Notes: generated from the letters alone by a model not told the origin. Positions 9,836 to 19,742 are shown, numbered from the stretch's first letter. The stretch is 64,000 nucleotides of DNA from Rhizobium giardinii bv. giardinii H152 (GCF_000379605.1 NZ_KB902578.1:594291-658290); one strand, 5' to 3'. Numbers and translations are program-made.

Positions 9836-10026
9836 ATTTGCATTTGATTTTTGCTTTCCATCCACAGCGCGCGGCGGATTTTGTATCACCGGTGGTAGCA
9901 GTCAACCAGAAAAATCCACTTTATTGCATTGCAAACATTCGCTGCGCTGCAGGATTTCGCCGATTTTTCGCCATTTACGGGAAAGTCCTTGACTTCCTGC
10001 CGGTCGAAATGATTTGTTAGCAAACT

Positions 10027-10038
10027 CAAAGCGCTTTG
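10027..10038. promoter_or_regulatory. LacI-type operator in the aglE promoter
   Basis: Second perfect copy of CAAAGCGCTTTG (14 bp palindromic with flanking T/A, 10026-10039). It lies 66 bp before the aglE start and about 30 bp downstream of a TTGACT at 9989-9994 that could serve as a -35 element; the -10 is not convincing. A repressor bound here would cover the likely transcription start. Confidence 0.8.
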
Positions 10039-10104
10039 AATTTCGAGGCGCAATGATGTTCGCCCGGCGCCAACTTGGCTGGGTCTTTCTTGGGAGGAAA
10101 TGAC

Positions 10105-11463
10105 GTGAAGAGAACATTCTTGATGGGAGTGGCAGCCATCGCGCTTGTGGCGGGTGCCGCCAATGCCGCCGAGCTGAAATTCAAGCCGGGCGAAGATTCC
10201 AAATTCAACTGGGGAAGCTACGAGGAATTCAAGAAGGGTCATGACCTCAAGGGTCAGACGCTGACGATCTTCGGCCCCTGGCGCGGCGAAGACCAGGCGC
10301 TGGTCGAGTCGGTATTGGATTATTTCCGCGATGCGACCGGTGTGGACGTGAAATACTCGTCCTCCGAAAACTACGAGCAGCAGATCGTCATCGATACGCA
10401 GGCCGGCAGCCCGCCGGACGTCGCCGTCTTGCCGCAGCCGGGCCTGATCGCCGATCTTGCTTCGAAAGGCTATCTGACGCCGCTTGGCGAAGAGACCCAG
10501 AAGTGGCTTCTCGACAACTATGCTGCCGGTCAGTCCTGGGTCGATCTATCGACCTATGCGGGCAAGGACGGCAAGAAGGAACTCTACGCATTCCCCTACA
10601 AGATCGACGTGAAGTCGCTCGTCTGGTACGTGCCGGAAAACTTCGAGGACTCGGGGTATGAAGTTCCGAAGACGATGGAAGAGCTGAAGGCGCTCACCGA
10701 GAAGATCGTTGCCGATGGCGGCACGCCGTGGTGCATCGGTCTCGGTTCCGGCGGTGCCACCGGTTGGCCGGCGACCGACTGGGTCGAAGACATGATGCTG
10801 CGTACGCAGCCGGCAGATGTCTACGACAAGTGGACCACCAACGCCATTCCGTTCACCGATCCGGCTGTCGTCGGTGCAATCGATGAATTCGGCTGGTTCG
10901 CGAAGAACGACAAGAACGTCGATGGCGGTGCCGCAGCCGTGGCGTCCACCGACTTCCGCGACAGCCCGAAGGGCCTCTTCTCCTCTCCGCCGAAGTGCTA
11001 CCTGCACCATCAGGCGTCGTTCATCCCGTCTTTCTTCCCGGAAGGCACGGTTGTCGGCGAGGATGCGGACTTCTTCTACATGCCGCCTTACGCAAGCAAG
11101 GCCGACCTCGGCAACCCGGTTCTCGGCGCCGGCACGCTCGCCATGATCACCAAGGACACGCCGGCGTCGCGCGCTTTCATCGAGTTCCTGAAGACGCCAA
11201 TCGCGCATGAAGTCTGGATGGCGCAGTCGAGCTTCCTCACGCCGCTCAAGAGCGCCAACAAGGACACCTATGCCAACGGTCCGATGAAGAAGCAGGGCGA
11301 AATCCTGCTCAACGCCACGACCTTCCGCTTCGATGGTTCCGATCTGATGCCGGGCAAAATCGGCGCTGGTGCGTTCTGGACCGGTATGGTCGACTATGTC
11401 GGTGGCAAGTCGTCCGCTGATGTCGCAGCCGATGTCCAGAAGGCCTGGGACGCGATCAAGTAA
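10105..11463 (+). CDS. aglE: Alpha-glucoside ABC transporter, periplasmic binding protein
   Basis: 452 residues from GTG 10105, with GGGAGG 8 nt upstream; starting there gives a clean signal peptide (MKRTFLMGVAAIALVAGAANA, cleaved before AELKFKPG). It is a family 1 extracellular solute-binding protein that captures alpha-glucosides (sucrose, maltose, trehalose in the characterised S. meliloti system) for AglFG. IFGPWRGEDQALVESVLDYF is the typical first lobe. First gene of aglEFGAK; a hairpin at 11516-11539 after the stop probably keeps this product in excess over the membrane parts. Expected to be AglR-controlled. Confidence 0.95.
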   Translation: MKRTFLMGVAAIALVAGAANAAELKFKPGEDSKFNWGSYEEFKKGHDLKGQTLTIFGPWRGEDQALVESVLDYFRDATGVDVKYSSSENYEQQIVIDTQAGSPPDVAVLPQPGLIADLASKGYLTPLGEETQKWLLDNYAAGQSWVDLSTYAGKDGKKELYAFPYKIDVKSLVWYVPENFEDSGYEVPKTMEELKALTEKIVADGGTPWCIGLGSGGATGWPATDWVEDMMLRTQPADVYDKWTTNAIPFTDPAVVGAIDEFGWFAKNDKNVDGGAAAVASTDFRDSPKGLFSSPPKCYLHHQASFIPSFFPEGTVVGEDADFFYMPPYASKADLGNPVLGAGTLAMITKDTPASRAFIEFLKTPIAHEVWMAQSSFLTPLKSANKDTYANGPMKKQGEILLNATTFRFDGSDLMPGKIGAGAFWTGMVDYVGGKSSADVAADVQKAWDAIK

Positions 11464-11773
11464 GGTCGAAGATGTCGGCGGATGACCCGCCAGCCTTCTG
11501 AGTCACCAATGAAACGGTGCCGGGATCTGTTCCGGCACCACAATCAAAAAAGACTGGAGACCCGAAACTCTGCTTCGGTCCTGTAGCGGGATGAGCGGAT
11601 GTCGAGAGGGTTGAAAGGCGTCTCTGAACGGGACAGCCACGCCGGGCGTACGACTATATCATCGCCGGCAGCCAACCGTTCAGCCTGTCGCGGTATCCAG
11701 ACGGTGCTGGGATCAAGCGGCACGGGCGGATAGGCCGCGCTGATGGCCATGTATTGCAGGGGAGGAAGTTGCC
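11464..11773. other. aglE-aglF intercistronic region with hairpin
   Basis: 310 bp without a convincing gene. It holds one strong stem-loop: GGTGCCGG at 11516-11523 pairs with CCGGCACC at 11532-11539 around an 8-nt loop. There is no T-run directly after it, so it looks more like a 3' stabiliser or partial attenuator than a full terminator. The rest shows no clear motif until the GGAGGAA ribosome site at 11761. Confidence 0.6.
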
Positions 11774-12784
11774 ATGCAGCAGTTGCTTTTTGCCATCACA
11801 ACGATGGCCGCGGGGGTTCTCGCCTGCGTCGCCTATTTTTACGGGACGAACTGGATTCTTGACCGGATTTTTCCGTCGAAAGGTCTGACCGGCAAGGTCG
11901 CGTCGCGCAACCTGCGCATCACCAACACGATCCGTCCATGGCTCTTTCTCGGGCCGGCGATGGTGTCGCTGACCATCTACCTGATCTACCCGGTGATCGA
12001 ATCCGTCTGGTTGAGCTTCCACGACAAATCCGGACAGACGTTCGTGGGCATCAGCAACTTCAAATGGATGATCAATGACGGCGAATTCCGCCAATCGATC
12101 TACAACAATTTCCTCTGGCTGCTCGTCGTTCCGGCCGCTGCCACTTTCTTTGGCCTGATCATCGCGGCGCTGACCGATCGCATCTGGTGGGGCAATATTG
12201 CCAAGACGCTGATCTTCATGCCGATGGCGATATCCTTCGTCGGTGCCTCCGTTATCTGGAAATTCATCTATGACTTCCGCCCGGAAGGCTCCGAGCAGAT
12301 CGGTCTTCTGAATGCGCTGGTGGTTGCTTTCGGCGGTTCACCGGAAGCCTGGATGACGCTGCCCTTCTGGAACAATTTCTTCCTGATGGTGATCCTGATC
12401 TGGATCCAGACCGGTTTCGCCATGGTCATCCTGTCGGCGGCGCTGCGCGGCATTCCGGAAGAGACCATCGAGGCTGCCGTCATCGACGGTGCCAATGGCC
12501 TGCAGATTTTCTTCAAGATCATGATCCCGCAGATCTGGGGCACGATCGCCGTCGTCTGGACGACGATCACCATCCTGGTGCTCAAGGTCTTCGATATCGT
12601 TCTCGCCATGACCAACGGGCAGTGGCAAAGCCAGGTCCTCGCCAACCTGATGTTCGACTGGATGTTCCGCGGTGGCGGCGACTTCGGCCGTGGCGCGGCG
12701 ATTGCCGTCGTCATCATGGTGCTGGTGATCCCGATCATGATCTGGAACATCCGCAACGCTGCCAAGGAAATGGAAGGCCGCTGA
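11774..12784 (+). CDS. aglF: Alpha-glucoside ABC transporter, permease
   Basis: 336 residues with 8 or so hydrophobic segments, MalF-like. Starts at ATG 11774 after a strong GGGGAGGAA. The EAA loop that contacts the ATPase is seen as EETIEAAVIDGANGLQIFFK with the conserved Gly. The N-terminus has one helix (LLFAITTMAAGVLACVAYFY), a short cytoplasmic stretch, then the core helices (PWLFLGPAMVSLTIYLIYPV). It forms the inner-membrane channel with AglG. One nucleotide separates its stop from the aglG start, so the two are surely co-translated. Confidence 0.95.
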   Translation: MQQLLFAITTMAAGVLACVAYFYGTNWILDRIFPSKGLTGKVASRNLRITNTIRPWLFLGPAMVSLTIYLIYPVIESVWLSFHDKSGQTFVGISNFKWMINDGEFRQSIYNNFLWLLVVPAAATFFGLIIAALTDRIWWGNIAKTLIFMPMAISFVGASVIWKFIYDFRPEGSEQIGLLNALVVAFGGSPEAWMTLPFWNNFFLMVILIWIQTGFAMVILSAALRGIPEETIEAAVIDGANGLQIFFKIMIPQIWGTIAVVWTTITILVLKVFDIVLAMTNGQWQSQVLANLMFDWMFRGGGDFGRGAAIAVVIMVLVIPIMIWNIRNAAKEMEGR

Positions 12785-12785
12785 G

Positions 12786-13934
12786 ATGATCGCTTCTGCT
12801 CGTTCTCCCCTTGTCTGGGTCGTCCATCTCTCCGTCATCCTGCTGGTCCTGCTCTGGACTCTGCCGACCGCCGGCCTGTTGATCTCGTCGCTTCGCGACA
12901 AGGACCAGCTCGCCGTCTCGGGCTGGTGGACCGCTCTTTCCACCTCGACACAGAGCCTCGTCTACCGTGCGCCCGGCGCGGACAAGCAGGTGGAGAAGGA
13001 CGGCAAGTTCGTCATTTCCGGCAATTTGCTGGAAGGCCAGTCGACCGGCCTAGTCTCCGCTTTCGGCTTCAACAGTCGCGAGCCGACGGCATTCCAGCCG
13101 GGACAGACAGCAGATCTCAGCGATGGCGAAAGGCTCACCGTACAGGCTGACGGGACGTTTGAAATTGTCTCCGACAAGGGGATGGAAGGCACGCGCGGCC
13201 AGCGGATCTTCTATACGGCAGCCGTTCCGCCACGCTTCACCATCGACAACTATATTGAAGTCATGCGGGCGGAAGGCATCGGCGCTTCCTTCATCAACTC
13301 GCTGACGGTCGCTATACCCTCGACGATCATTCCGATCCTGGTCGCCGCTTTTGCCGCCTATGCCCTGGCCTGGATGAAGTTCCCCGGCCGCGCGATCCTG
13401 ATCGCCGTCGTCGTCGGCCTTCTGGTCGTACCGCTGCAGATGTCGCTGATTCCCCTTCTGAAATTGTACAACGGCGTCGGAGCCTTCCTTGGTGTCCCGG
13501 CCAAGACCTATGTCGGCATATGGCTTGCGCATATGGGCTTCGGCCTGCCGCTTGCCATCTATCTCTTGCGCAACTACATGGCTGGGCTGCCGCGTGAAAT
13601 CATGGAGTCCGCCCGTGTGGATGGCGCCAGCGACTTCGATATCTTCGTCAAGATCATCCTGCCGCTCTCCTTCCCCGCACTCGCGTCCTTTGCCATCTTC
13701 CAGTTCCTCTGGACCTGGAACGACCTGCTGGTCGCCATGGTCTTCCTCGGCACGGGCAACGATTCGCTCGTCCTGACCGGGCGCCTGGTCAACCTGCTCG
13801 GCTCGCGCGGCGGCAATTGGGAGATCCTGACGGCTTCTGCCTTCATCACCATCATCGTCCCTTTGATCGTCTTCTTCAGCCTGCAGCGCTATCTCGTACG
13901 CGGCCTGCTGGCGGGCTCGGTCAAGGGCGGCTGA
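12786..13934 (+). CDS. aglG: Alpha-glucoside ABC transporter, permease with extracytoplasmic insert
   Basis: 382 residues, about 100 longer than a typical MalG-type permease. After the first helix (VHLSVILLVLLWTLPTAGLL) there is a soluble stretch, roughly residues 45-155, with beta-like sequence (GKFVISGNLLEGQSTGLVSA, GERLTVQADGTFEIV) that should lie in the periplasm. The channel core follows, with the EAA loop REIMESARVDGASDFDIFVK. Partner of AglF and AglK. The insert may help dock AglE; that is a guess. The same extra length is, as I recall, usual for AglG proteins, so it is not a fusion accident here. Confidence 0.94.
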   Translation: MIASARSPLVWVVHLSVILLVLLWTLPTAGLLISSLRDKDQLAVSGWWTALSTSTQSLVYRAPGADKQVEKDGKFVISGNLLEGQSTGLVSAFGFNSREPTAFQPGQTADLSDGERLTVQADGTFEIVSDKGMEGTRGQRIFYTAAVPPRFTIDNYIEVMRAEGIGASFINSLTVAIPSTIIPILVAAFAAYALAWMKFPGRAILIAVVVGLLVVPLQMSLIPLLKLYNGVGAFLGVPAKTYVGIWLAHMGFGLPLAIYLLRNYMAGLPREIMESARVDGASDFDIFVKIILPLSFPALASFAIFQFLWTWNDLLVAMVFLGTGNDSLVLTGRLVNLLGSRGGNWEILTASAFITIIVPLIVFFSLQRYLVRGLLAGSVKGG

Positions 13935-13961
13935 ACTTCTGAAAATGGGAATTGGACTGAA

Positions 13962-15626
13962 ATGAACATGAGCACGACCCCGGCGGGTAGTTCCACCCTG
14001 ACGGCCGACCGCGACTGGTGGCGCGGCGCGGTGATCTATCAGATCTACCCGCGTTCCTACCAGGACTCCAATGGCGACGGCATCGGTGACCTGAAGGGCA
14101 TCACCGCCCGCCTGCCGCATGTCGCCTCGCTCGGCGTTGACGCGATCTGGATCTCGCCGTTCTTCACCTCGCCGATGAAGGATTTCGGCTATGACGTGTC
14201 GAACTACAACGGTGTCGATCCGATCTTCGGCCTGCTTTCCGATTTCGACGACCTGATCGCCGAGGCGCACCGCCTCGGCATCCGGGTGATGATCGATCTC
14301 GTGCTGTCGCATACGTCCGACCAGCATCCCTGGTTCGTCGAAAGCCGCTCCAGCCGTTTCAATCCGAAGGCGGACTGGTATGTCTGGTCGGATTCCAAGC
14401 CCGACGGCACGCCGCCGAATAACTGGATGTCCATCTTCGGTGGCTCCGCCTGGCAGTGGGACCCGACGCGGCTGCAATACTACATGCACAACTTCCTGAC
14501 GTCGCAGCCGGACCTCAACCTGCACAACCCGGACGTTCAGGATGCTTTGCTCGCCGTCGAGCGCTTCTGGCTGGAGCGCGGCGTCGACGGTTTCCGGCTG
14601 GACACGATCAACTTCTATTTCCACGACAAGCAGCTGCGCGACAATCCGGCGCTGGCGCCGGAGCGCCGCAATGCCAACACGGCGCCGGCGGTCAATCCGT
14701 ACAACTATCAGGAACATCTCTACGACAAGAACCAGCCGGAGAACCTGGAGTTCCTGAAGCGCTTCCGCGCCGTCATGGACGAGTACCCGGCGATCGCCGC
14801 CGTCGGCGAAGTCGGTGACAGCCAGATCGGCCTCGAGATCGCCGGCCAGTACACGTCCGGCGGCGACAAGATGCATATGTGCTACGCCTTCGAATTCCTG
14901 GCCCCCGATCCGCTGACGCCGGCAGGTGTTGCGCAGGTGCTGCATGATTTTGCCAAGGCGGCGCCGCAAGGTTGGGCCTGCTGGGCGTTTTCAAACCATG
15001 ATGTTGTCCGCCATGTCAGCCGCTGGAGCCTCGGCATCAGCGATCACGAAGCGCACGCGAAGTTTCTCGCCAGCCTGTTGATGACCTTGCGCGGCTCCGT
15101 TTGCATCTACCAGGGCGAGGAACTCGGCCTGACCGAGGCAGACCTTGCCTTCGAGGACCTGCAGGATCCCTACGGCATCCAGTTCTGGCCCGATTTCAAG
15201 GGACGTGACGGCTGCCGTACGCCGATGGTCTGGGATGCCAGCGCCGTCAACGGCGGTTTCGGCGACGGCAAACCCTGGCTGCCGGTGCCGCAGGAGCATC
15301 TCGCCCGTGCCGTCTCGGTGCAGCAGACGGATCAGCGCTCGGTGCTCAACCACTATCGGCGGTTCCTGGCGTTCCGCAAACAATATCCGGCCTTCGCAAA
15401 GGGAGAGATCGAGTTCCGCCCCTATGAGGCGCCGGTGCTCGGTTTCGAGCGCAGGTTCGGCAACGAGACGATCCTGTGCCTGTTCAATATGAGCGGCGAG
15501 GCGACAGCCGTCGACCGCCCGGTCGAAAAGCTCGAAGTGCTCGAAGGGCACGGTTTCGAAACACATCTGGGCGACGACAAGATCACGCTGCCGGCCTGGA
15601 GCGGCTTTTTCGCCCGTGTCGATTAA
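13962..15626 (+). CDS. aglA: Alpha-glucosidase (GH13)
   Basis: 554 residues, full-length GH13 enzyme that hydrolyses imported alpha-glucosides to glucose in the cytoplasm; no signal peptide is seen. The four GH13 regions are intact: DLVLSHTSDQHPWF, GFRLDTINFYF with the nucleophile Asp, AVGEVGD with the acid/base Glu, and FSNHDVVRH with the transition-state Asp. The TIM barrel starts at VIYQIYPRSYQDSNGDGIGD. ATG 13962 (a second ATG lies at 13968) follows a GGGAATTGGA. It sits between the permeases and the ATPase, linking uptake to cleavage. The glucose made can feed zwf-pgl-edd downstream. Confidence 0.96.
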   Translation: MNMSTTPAGSSTLTADRDWWRGAVIYQIYPRSYQDSNGDGIGDLKGITARLPHVASLGVDAIWISPFFTSPMKDFGYDVSNYNGVDPIFGLLSDFDDLIAEAHRLGIRVMIDLVLSHTSDQHPWFVESRSSRFNPKADWYVWSDSKPDGTPPNNWMSIFGGSAWQWDPTRLQYYMHNFLTSQPDLNLHNPDVQDALLAVERFWLERGVDGFRLDTINFYFHDKQLRDNPALAPERRNANTAPAVNPYNYQEHLYDKNQPENLEFLKRFRAVMDEYPAIAAVGEVGDSQIGLEIAGQYTSGGDKMHMCYAFEFLAPDPLTPAGVAQVLHDFAKAAPQGWACWAFSNHDVVRHVSRWSLGISDHEAHAKFLASLLMTLRGSVCIYQGEELGLTEADLAFEDLQDPYGIQFWPDFKGRDGCRTPMVWDASAVNGGFGDGKPWLPVPQEHLARAVSVQQTDQRSVLNHYRRFLAFRKQYPAFAKGEIEFRPYEAPVLGFERRFGNETILCLFNMSGEATAVDRPVEKLEVLEGHGFETHLGDDKITLPAWSGFFARVD

Positions 15627-15686
15627 TCGGATCAAGCCGGCATCCGCGGGTGCCGATAAAAATGAGAGATGGAAGGGGAGGATGAC

Positions 15687-16775
15687 ATGTCGGGTTTGCA
15701 ACTGAAGGATATCCGTAAGTCCTACGGCGCGGTGGATGTCATTCACGGCATCGATCTGGAGATCAAGCAGGGCGAGTTCGTGGTGTTCGTCGGGCCATCC
15801 GGCTGCGGCAAGTCCACGCTCTTGCGAATGATCGCCGGGCTTGAGGAAATCTCCGGCGGCGAAATGTATATCGCCGATCGCCTGGTCAACGATGTGCCGC
15901 CCTCGCAGCGCGGCATAGCCATGGTCTTCCAGTCCTATGCGCTCTATCCGCACATGACGGTTTACGACAACATGGCCTTCGGCATGCGCATCGCCAAGGA
16001 ATCGAAGGAGGAGATTGACCGGCGCGTCCGCTCGGCCGCCGATATCCTGCAACTCACCAAATATCTCGACCGTCTGCCGAAGGCGCTATCCGGCGGTCAG
16101 CGCCAGCGCGTCGCCATCGGGCGGGCCATCTGCCGCGATCCGAAGGTGTTCCTGTTCGACGAGCCCCTGTCGAACCTGGACGCCGCGCTTCGCGTCGCCA
16201 CCCGCATCGAGATTGCCAAGCTGAACGAGGCGATGGCCGACACGACGATGATCTACGTCACCCACGACCAGGTCGAGGCGATGACGTTGGCTGACCGTAT
16301 CGTGGTTCTGTCTGCCGGTCATATCGAGCAGGTCGGCCCGCCGCTCGAACTCTATGAGCGCCCCGCCAATCTTTTCGTCGCCCGCTTCATCGGCTCTCCG
16401 GCGATGAATATCATTCCGGCGAAGATCGTGGCGACCGGCGCGGAAACGACGGTCGAATTGACGGGCGGCAAGCGGGATGTTCTCGACATCGCGACCGCGG
16501 CCTCCGAAAACGGCAAGACGGCAAGTTTCGGCGTCCGCCCGGAAGACCTGCGGGTTTCGACCGGCGACAGTTTCCTGTTCGAGGGCACGGTCGCGATTAT
16601 CGAAGCGCTAGGTGAGGTCACTCTCCTTTATATCGAGGGACTGGTCGCAAACGAACCGATCATCGCCAAGATACCCGGCATTCTTGATATCAAGCGTGGC
16701 GACAAGGTTCGGTTCACCGCCGACAAGGCCAAGCTGCACCTGTTCGACGCAAGCGGCAAAAGTTATCGCGCTTAG
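15687..16775 (+). CDS. aglK: Alpha-glucoside ABC transporter, ATPase
   Basis: 362 residues, MalK/UgpC type. Walker A GPSGCGKSTLLRM, Q-loop FQSYALYPHM, signature LSGGQRQRVAIGRAI, Walker B VFLFDEPLSNLD and H-loop THDQVEAMTLADR are all present, followed by a C-terminal TOBE/OB region (about 235-362). The start ATG 15687 is chosen over 15669 because GGGGAGG lies 5 nt before it and MSGLQLKDIRKSYGAV is the family N-terminus. Last gene of the agl operon; a hairpin at 16787-16819 follows. Confidence 0.95.
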   Translation: MSGLQLKDIRKSYGAVDVIHGIDLEIKQGEFVVFVGPSGCGKSTLLRMIAGLEEISGGEMYIADRLVNDVPPSQRGIAMVFQSYALYPHMTVYDNMAFGMRIAKESKEEIDRRVRSAADILQLTKYLDRLPKALSGGQRQRVAIGRAICRDPKVFLFDEPLSNLDAALRVATRIEIAKLNEAMADTTMIYVTHDQVEAMTLADRIVVLSAGHIEQVGPPLELYERPANLFVARFIGSPAMNIIPAKIVATGAETTVELTGGKRDVLDIATAASENGKTASFGVRPEDLRVSTGDSFLFEGTVAIIEALGEVTLLYIEGLVANEPIIAKIPGILDIKRGDKVRFTADKAKLHLFDASGKSYRA

Positions 16776-16786
16776 ATTGCTCGATG

Positions 16787-16819
16787 AATCCGTCCGGATC
16801 TCCGTTCCGGCCGGATTTT
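16787..16819 (+). terminator. Terminator after aglK
   Basis: AATCCG-T-CCGGA (16787-16798) pairs with TCCGG-C-CGGATT (16806-16817), one internal mismatch, followed by TT. It begins 11 bp after the aglK stop and probably ends the agl transcript. Confidence 0.65.
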
Positions 16820-16910
16820 GTTGCAACCAGCACGAATTTCATCCCGGCTCCACACTCTGTTAAAATCTCCGCTGCTAACGTGTTTGAAAACACAGCAGGG
16901 GAGAGCAGCG

Positions 16911-17318
16911 ATGCGGGGGCAGGCATCCGACAGACCGACATATCTCAGCCGCGAAGAATCCTTCATGTACGATCGGGAGGCCAACTTCCCGATGGAGGAA
17001 ACGCGCAACGAGGCACGTATCGAATATACCGAAAACGGTATGCTCAACCTGTCCTCGCGCCGCTGCGAATTGCTGCAGATCTCAAAAAGCAGCGCGGTCA
17101 TCGGCATCGCCACGCAGTTCAAGCTGCCCCAGAACTTCTATCTCGATATTCCGAGCGCGCGCATCGGCATGATCGGCTGCATCGTCAAGCGCATCCACGC
17201 CAACAATCTCCTGGAAGCGCGTTTCCTGCGCCTGATGTCGGAACGCGACCTCAACCGCATCTTTGTCTACAGCACCCATCCCAACCACCGGAACCGGGTT
17301 CTCGACATCTATGGCTGA
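16911..17318 (+). CDS. PilZ-like domain protein
   Basis: 135 residues. Start ATG 16911 follows GGGGAG at 8 nt; the frame is open further upstream (16818) but that would overlap the likely agl terminator region. Residues about 45-125 look like a single PilZ beta-barrel: SSRRCELLQISKSSAVIGIA stands where c-di-GMP binders have RxxxR and (D/N)xSxxG. Here the second motif is degenerate (IsKSSAvIG), so c-di-GMP binding is doubtful. Many rhizobial proteins of this size are annotated as PilZ domain proteins. Single gene; role unknown. Confidence 0.6.
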   Translation: MRGQASDRPTYLSREESFMYDREANFPMEETRNEARIEYTENGMLNLSSRRCELLQISKSSAVIGIATQFKLPQNFYLDIPSARIGMIGCIVKRIHANNLLEARFLRLMSERDLNRIFVYSTHPNHRNRVLDIYG

Positions 17319-17418
17319 TGGTTGTGATCCTGTTTGAGTGTCGGTGACGACACGCTTGACTCTGCTCGCGAGAGGCGGATTGATAGGCATCGGACACGGC
17401 AAAGCGAGATGATCACCG

Positions 17419-17784
17419 ATGGAACGACCCTATCGCCTATCCTGTCATTGTGGCGATATCTTCCTTGAAGTCGACGAGGAGATTTCCGAGCTGATCGAAT
17501 GCAATTGTTCGACCTGCCGGCGCTCCGGCTTTCTCCACTGGAAGGTTCCTGCCAACAAGATAACGCTGCTCAGCGAACGGCGACGCCTATCCACCTATGT
17601 CTGGCGCTGCGTCACCGAGGGCCATCATTTCTGTCCGACATGCGGCGTTGCCCTGATGCGCACTGGCTACCCCGGCGAGCGCGTGTCGGTCAATGCGCGC
17701 TGCATCGAAGGCATCGACATTTTCGACTTGCAGATCGAGCGTTACGACGGCCGCAGCGACATGCATCCGGGTCCGCTGCCCTGA
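17419..17784 (+). CDS. GFA-family zinc protein
   Basis: 121 residues, the usual length of the GFA (glutathione-dependent formaldehyde-activating enzyme-like, CENP-V) fold. Zinc-binding cysteines are in place: SCHCGDIFLEV, CNCSTCRRSG and FCPTCGVALMR. The family takes its name from S-hydroxymethylglutathione formation, but most members have no proven substrate and this one should be called GFA-like only. Start ATG 17419 leads straight into the fold. It converges on edd with a shared hairpin at 17804-17826. Confidence 0.85.
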   Translation: MERPYRLSCHCGDIFLEVDEEISELIECNCSTCRRSGFLHWKVPANKITLLSERRRLSTYVWRCVTEGHHFCPTCGVALMRTGYPGERVSVNARCIEGIDIFDLQIERYDGRSDMHPGPLP

Positions 17785-17803
17785 TCAAGAGCTGGAAAGG
17801 AAG

Positions 17804-17826
17804 GCCCCCGGTTTGATACCGGGGGC
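17804..17826. terminator. Hairpin between GFA gene and edd
   Basis: GCCCCCGGT (17804-17812) pairs perfectly with ACCGGGGGC (17818-17826), loop TTGAT. It is placed between two convergent genes and may serve both. The minus-strand side has a modest pyrimidine/T stretch, the plus side none. Confidence 0.6.
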
Positions 17827-17837
17827 GCTCCTGCTCA

Positions 17838-19658
17838 TTAGTGGAAGAAGACGCTGGCACCGTGTTCCGCCGCGCCGACTGCGGCCCGGAACGGTGCGAA
17901 CATTTCACGACCCATCCCGAATTCATTGTGGGAGAGATCGGCTTCGGCCGGCGCACGGCTCGCCAGTTCGGACGCGTCGACGAGCACTTCGATCGTGCCT
18001 TGGATGGCGTCGAGCCGGATGATGTCGCCTTCGCGGATCCGGGCGATCGGTCCGCCTTCCTTGGCTTCCGGCGTCATGTGGATCGCTGAAGGAACCTTGC
18101 CGGAAGCGCCGGACATGCGACCGTCGGTAACTAGTGCGACGGTCTGGCCGCGATCCTGCAGGATGCCGAGCACGGTCGTCAGCTTGTGCAGTTCCGGCAT
18201 GCCGTTGGCCTTCGGACCCTGGAAGCGGACCACGGCGACGAAATCGCCCTGCAGCTTGCCTTCCTTGAAGGCGGCCTGCAGTTCCGACTGGTCGTGGAAG
18301 ATCTTGGCGGGCGCCTCGATCACATGGCGCTCCGGCTTGACGGCGGAAATCTTGATGACGGCCTTGCCGAGGTTGCCCGTCAGCATTTTCAGGCCGCCCG
18401 TCGGCTGGAACGGATGGTCGATAGTCGCCAACACCTTCGGATCGTGGCTCTGTGCCGGTGCCGGTTCACGGTGAATGGCGCCGTTGGCACCGAGCTTCAC
18501 GTCGATCGCATAGGCATCGAGCCCCTGGCCGAAGACGGTGCGAACGTCGTCGTGCAGCAGCCCCTTTTTCAGGAGCTGACTGATCAGGTAGCCCATGCCG
18601 CCGGCTGCGTGGAAATGGTTCACGTCGGCAAGACCGTTCGGATAGACGCGGGCAAGCAGAGGAATGATGTCGGAAAGTTCCGAAATATCCTGCCATGTCA
18701 GCGCGATGCCGGCCGCGCGCGCCATGGCGACGAGGTGCATCGTATGATTGGTCGAGCCGCCGGTCGCATGCAGGCCGACGACGCCGTTGACGATCGAGCG
18801 TTCGTCGATCATCTCGCCGGCCGGGGTGAATTCGTTGCCGAGGGCGGTGATTGCCAAAGCCCGTTTCGTCGCTTCCCTGGTCAGCGCGTCGCGCAGCGGC
18901 GTACCTGGATTGATGAAGGAAGCGCCGGGCAAGTGGAAGCCCATGATCTCCATCAGCATCTGGTTGGAGTTTGCCGTGCCGTAGAAAGTGCAGGTGCCGG
19001 GGCCATGATACGACTTCGACTCGGCTTCGAGCAGTTCGTCGCGGCCGACCTTGCCTTCGGCGAACAGTTGCCGCACGCGCGACTTCTCGTCGTTCGGCAG
19101 ACCGGAGGTCATGGGCCCCGCCGGAATGAAAACGGCCGGCAGGTGGCCAAACGTCATTGCGGCTATCATCAGGCCGGGCACGATCTTGTCGCAGACGCCG
19201 AGATAGACGGTCGAATCGAACATGTTGTGCGACAGGCCGACACCCGCCGCCATGGCGATCAGGTCGCGTGAAAACAACGAAAGCTCCATACCGGGCTGGC
19301 CCTGGGTCACGCCGTCGCACATCGCCGGCACGCCGCCCGCCACCTGCGCGATGCCGCCTGCTTCATGCGCCGCCTGGCGGATGAGGGCAGGGTAGGTCTC
19401 GAATGGCTGATGCGCCGACAGCATGTCGTTGTAGGAGGTGATGATGCCGAGATTGGGCACCGTGTCGCCCGAAAGGGCAGCCTTTTCCGAGGGGGAACAG
19501 ACGGCGAAGCCATGGGCAAGGTTGCCGCAGCCGAGAACCGAACGATGCACACCCTTAGCTGCGGCGTTGCGCACGCGATCGAGGTAGGGCTCGCGGTAGG
19601 GTTTCGAACGCTCGACAATGCGGGCGGTGATGGCGGCAATGCGGGAATCAGCGGACAT
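17838..19658 (-). CDS. edd: Phosphogluconate dehydratase
   Basis: 606 residues, standard for Edd of the IlvD/Edd family. It dehydrates 6-phosphogluconate to KDPG in the Entner-Doudoroff pathway. Iron-sulfur cysteines are in [23 protein letters not shown] and [30 protein letters not shown] and [16 protein letters not shown] are family motifs. ATG 19658 follows AGGATATATC. Third in the order zwf-pgl-edd (84 bp after pgl), so the whole oxidative upper pathway is made together. The aldolase gene (eda) is not in the window. Confidence 0.97.
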   Translation of the reverse strand: MSADSRIAAITARIVERSKPYREPYLDRVRNAAAKGVHRSVLGCGNLAHGFAVCSPSEKAALSGDTVPNLGIITSYNDMLSAHQPFETYPALIRQAAHEAGGIAQVAGGVPAMCDGVTQGQPGMELSLFSRDLIAMAAGVGLSHNMFDSTVYLGVCDKIVPGLMIAAMTFGHLPAVFIPAGPMTSGLPNDEKSRVRQLFAEGKVGRDELLEAESKSYHGPGTCTFYGTANSNQMLMEIMGFHLPGASFINPGTPLRDALTREATKRALAITALGNEFTPAGEMIDERSIVNGVVGLHATGGSTNHTMHLVAMARAAGIALTWQDISELSDIIPLLARVYPNGLADVNHFHAAGGMGYLISQLLKKGLLHDDVRTVFGQGLDAYAIDVKLGANGAIHREPAPAQSHDPKVLATIDHPFQPTGGLKMLTGNLGKAVIKISAVKPERHVIEAPAKIFHDQSELQAAFKEGKLQGDFVAVVRFQGPKANGMPELHKLTTVLGILQDRGQTVALVTDGRMSGASGKVPSAIHMTPEAKEGGPIARIREGDIIRLDAIQGTIEVLVDASELASRAPAEADLSHNEFGMGREMFAPFRAAVGAAEHGASVFFH

Positions 19659-19742
19659 GATATATCCTGTTCCGGAGTCCTCGTGACTCCTCTAGTCAGC
19701 ATGGTTGCGGTCATCCGGGTCTTGGGTCCCCGGATCCTGGCT

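Noticed and set aside
12915..13250. AglG extra region as a fusion of a second gene
   Set aside because: The insert is in frame, without its own start or known domain, and longer AglG proteins are, as I recall, normal in this operon type.
13050..14969. Long minus-strand frame of 639 codons across aglG and aglA
   Set aside because: It is antisense to two clear genes with intact motifs; its product is Arg/Asp/Gln/His-rich with no domain, as expected from the opposite strand of GC-rich genes.
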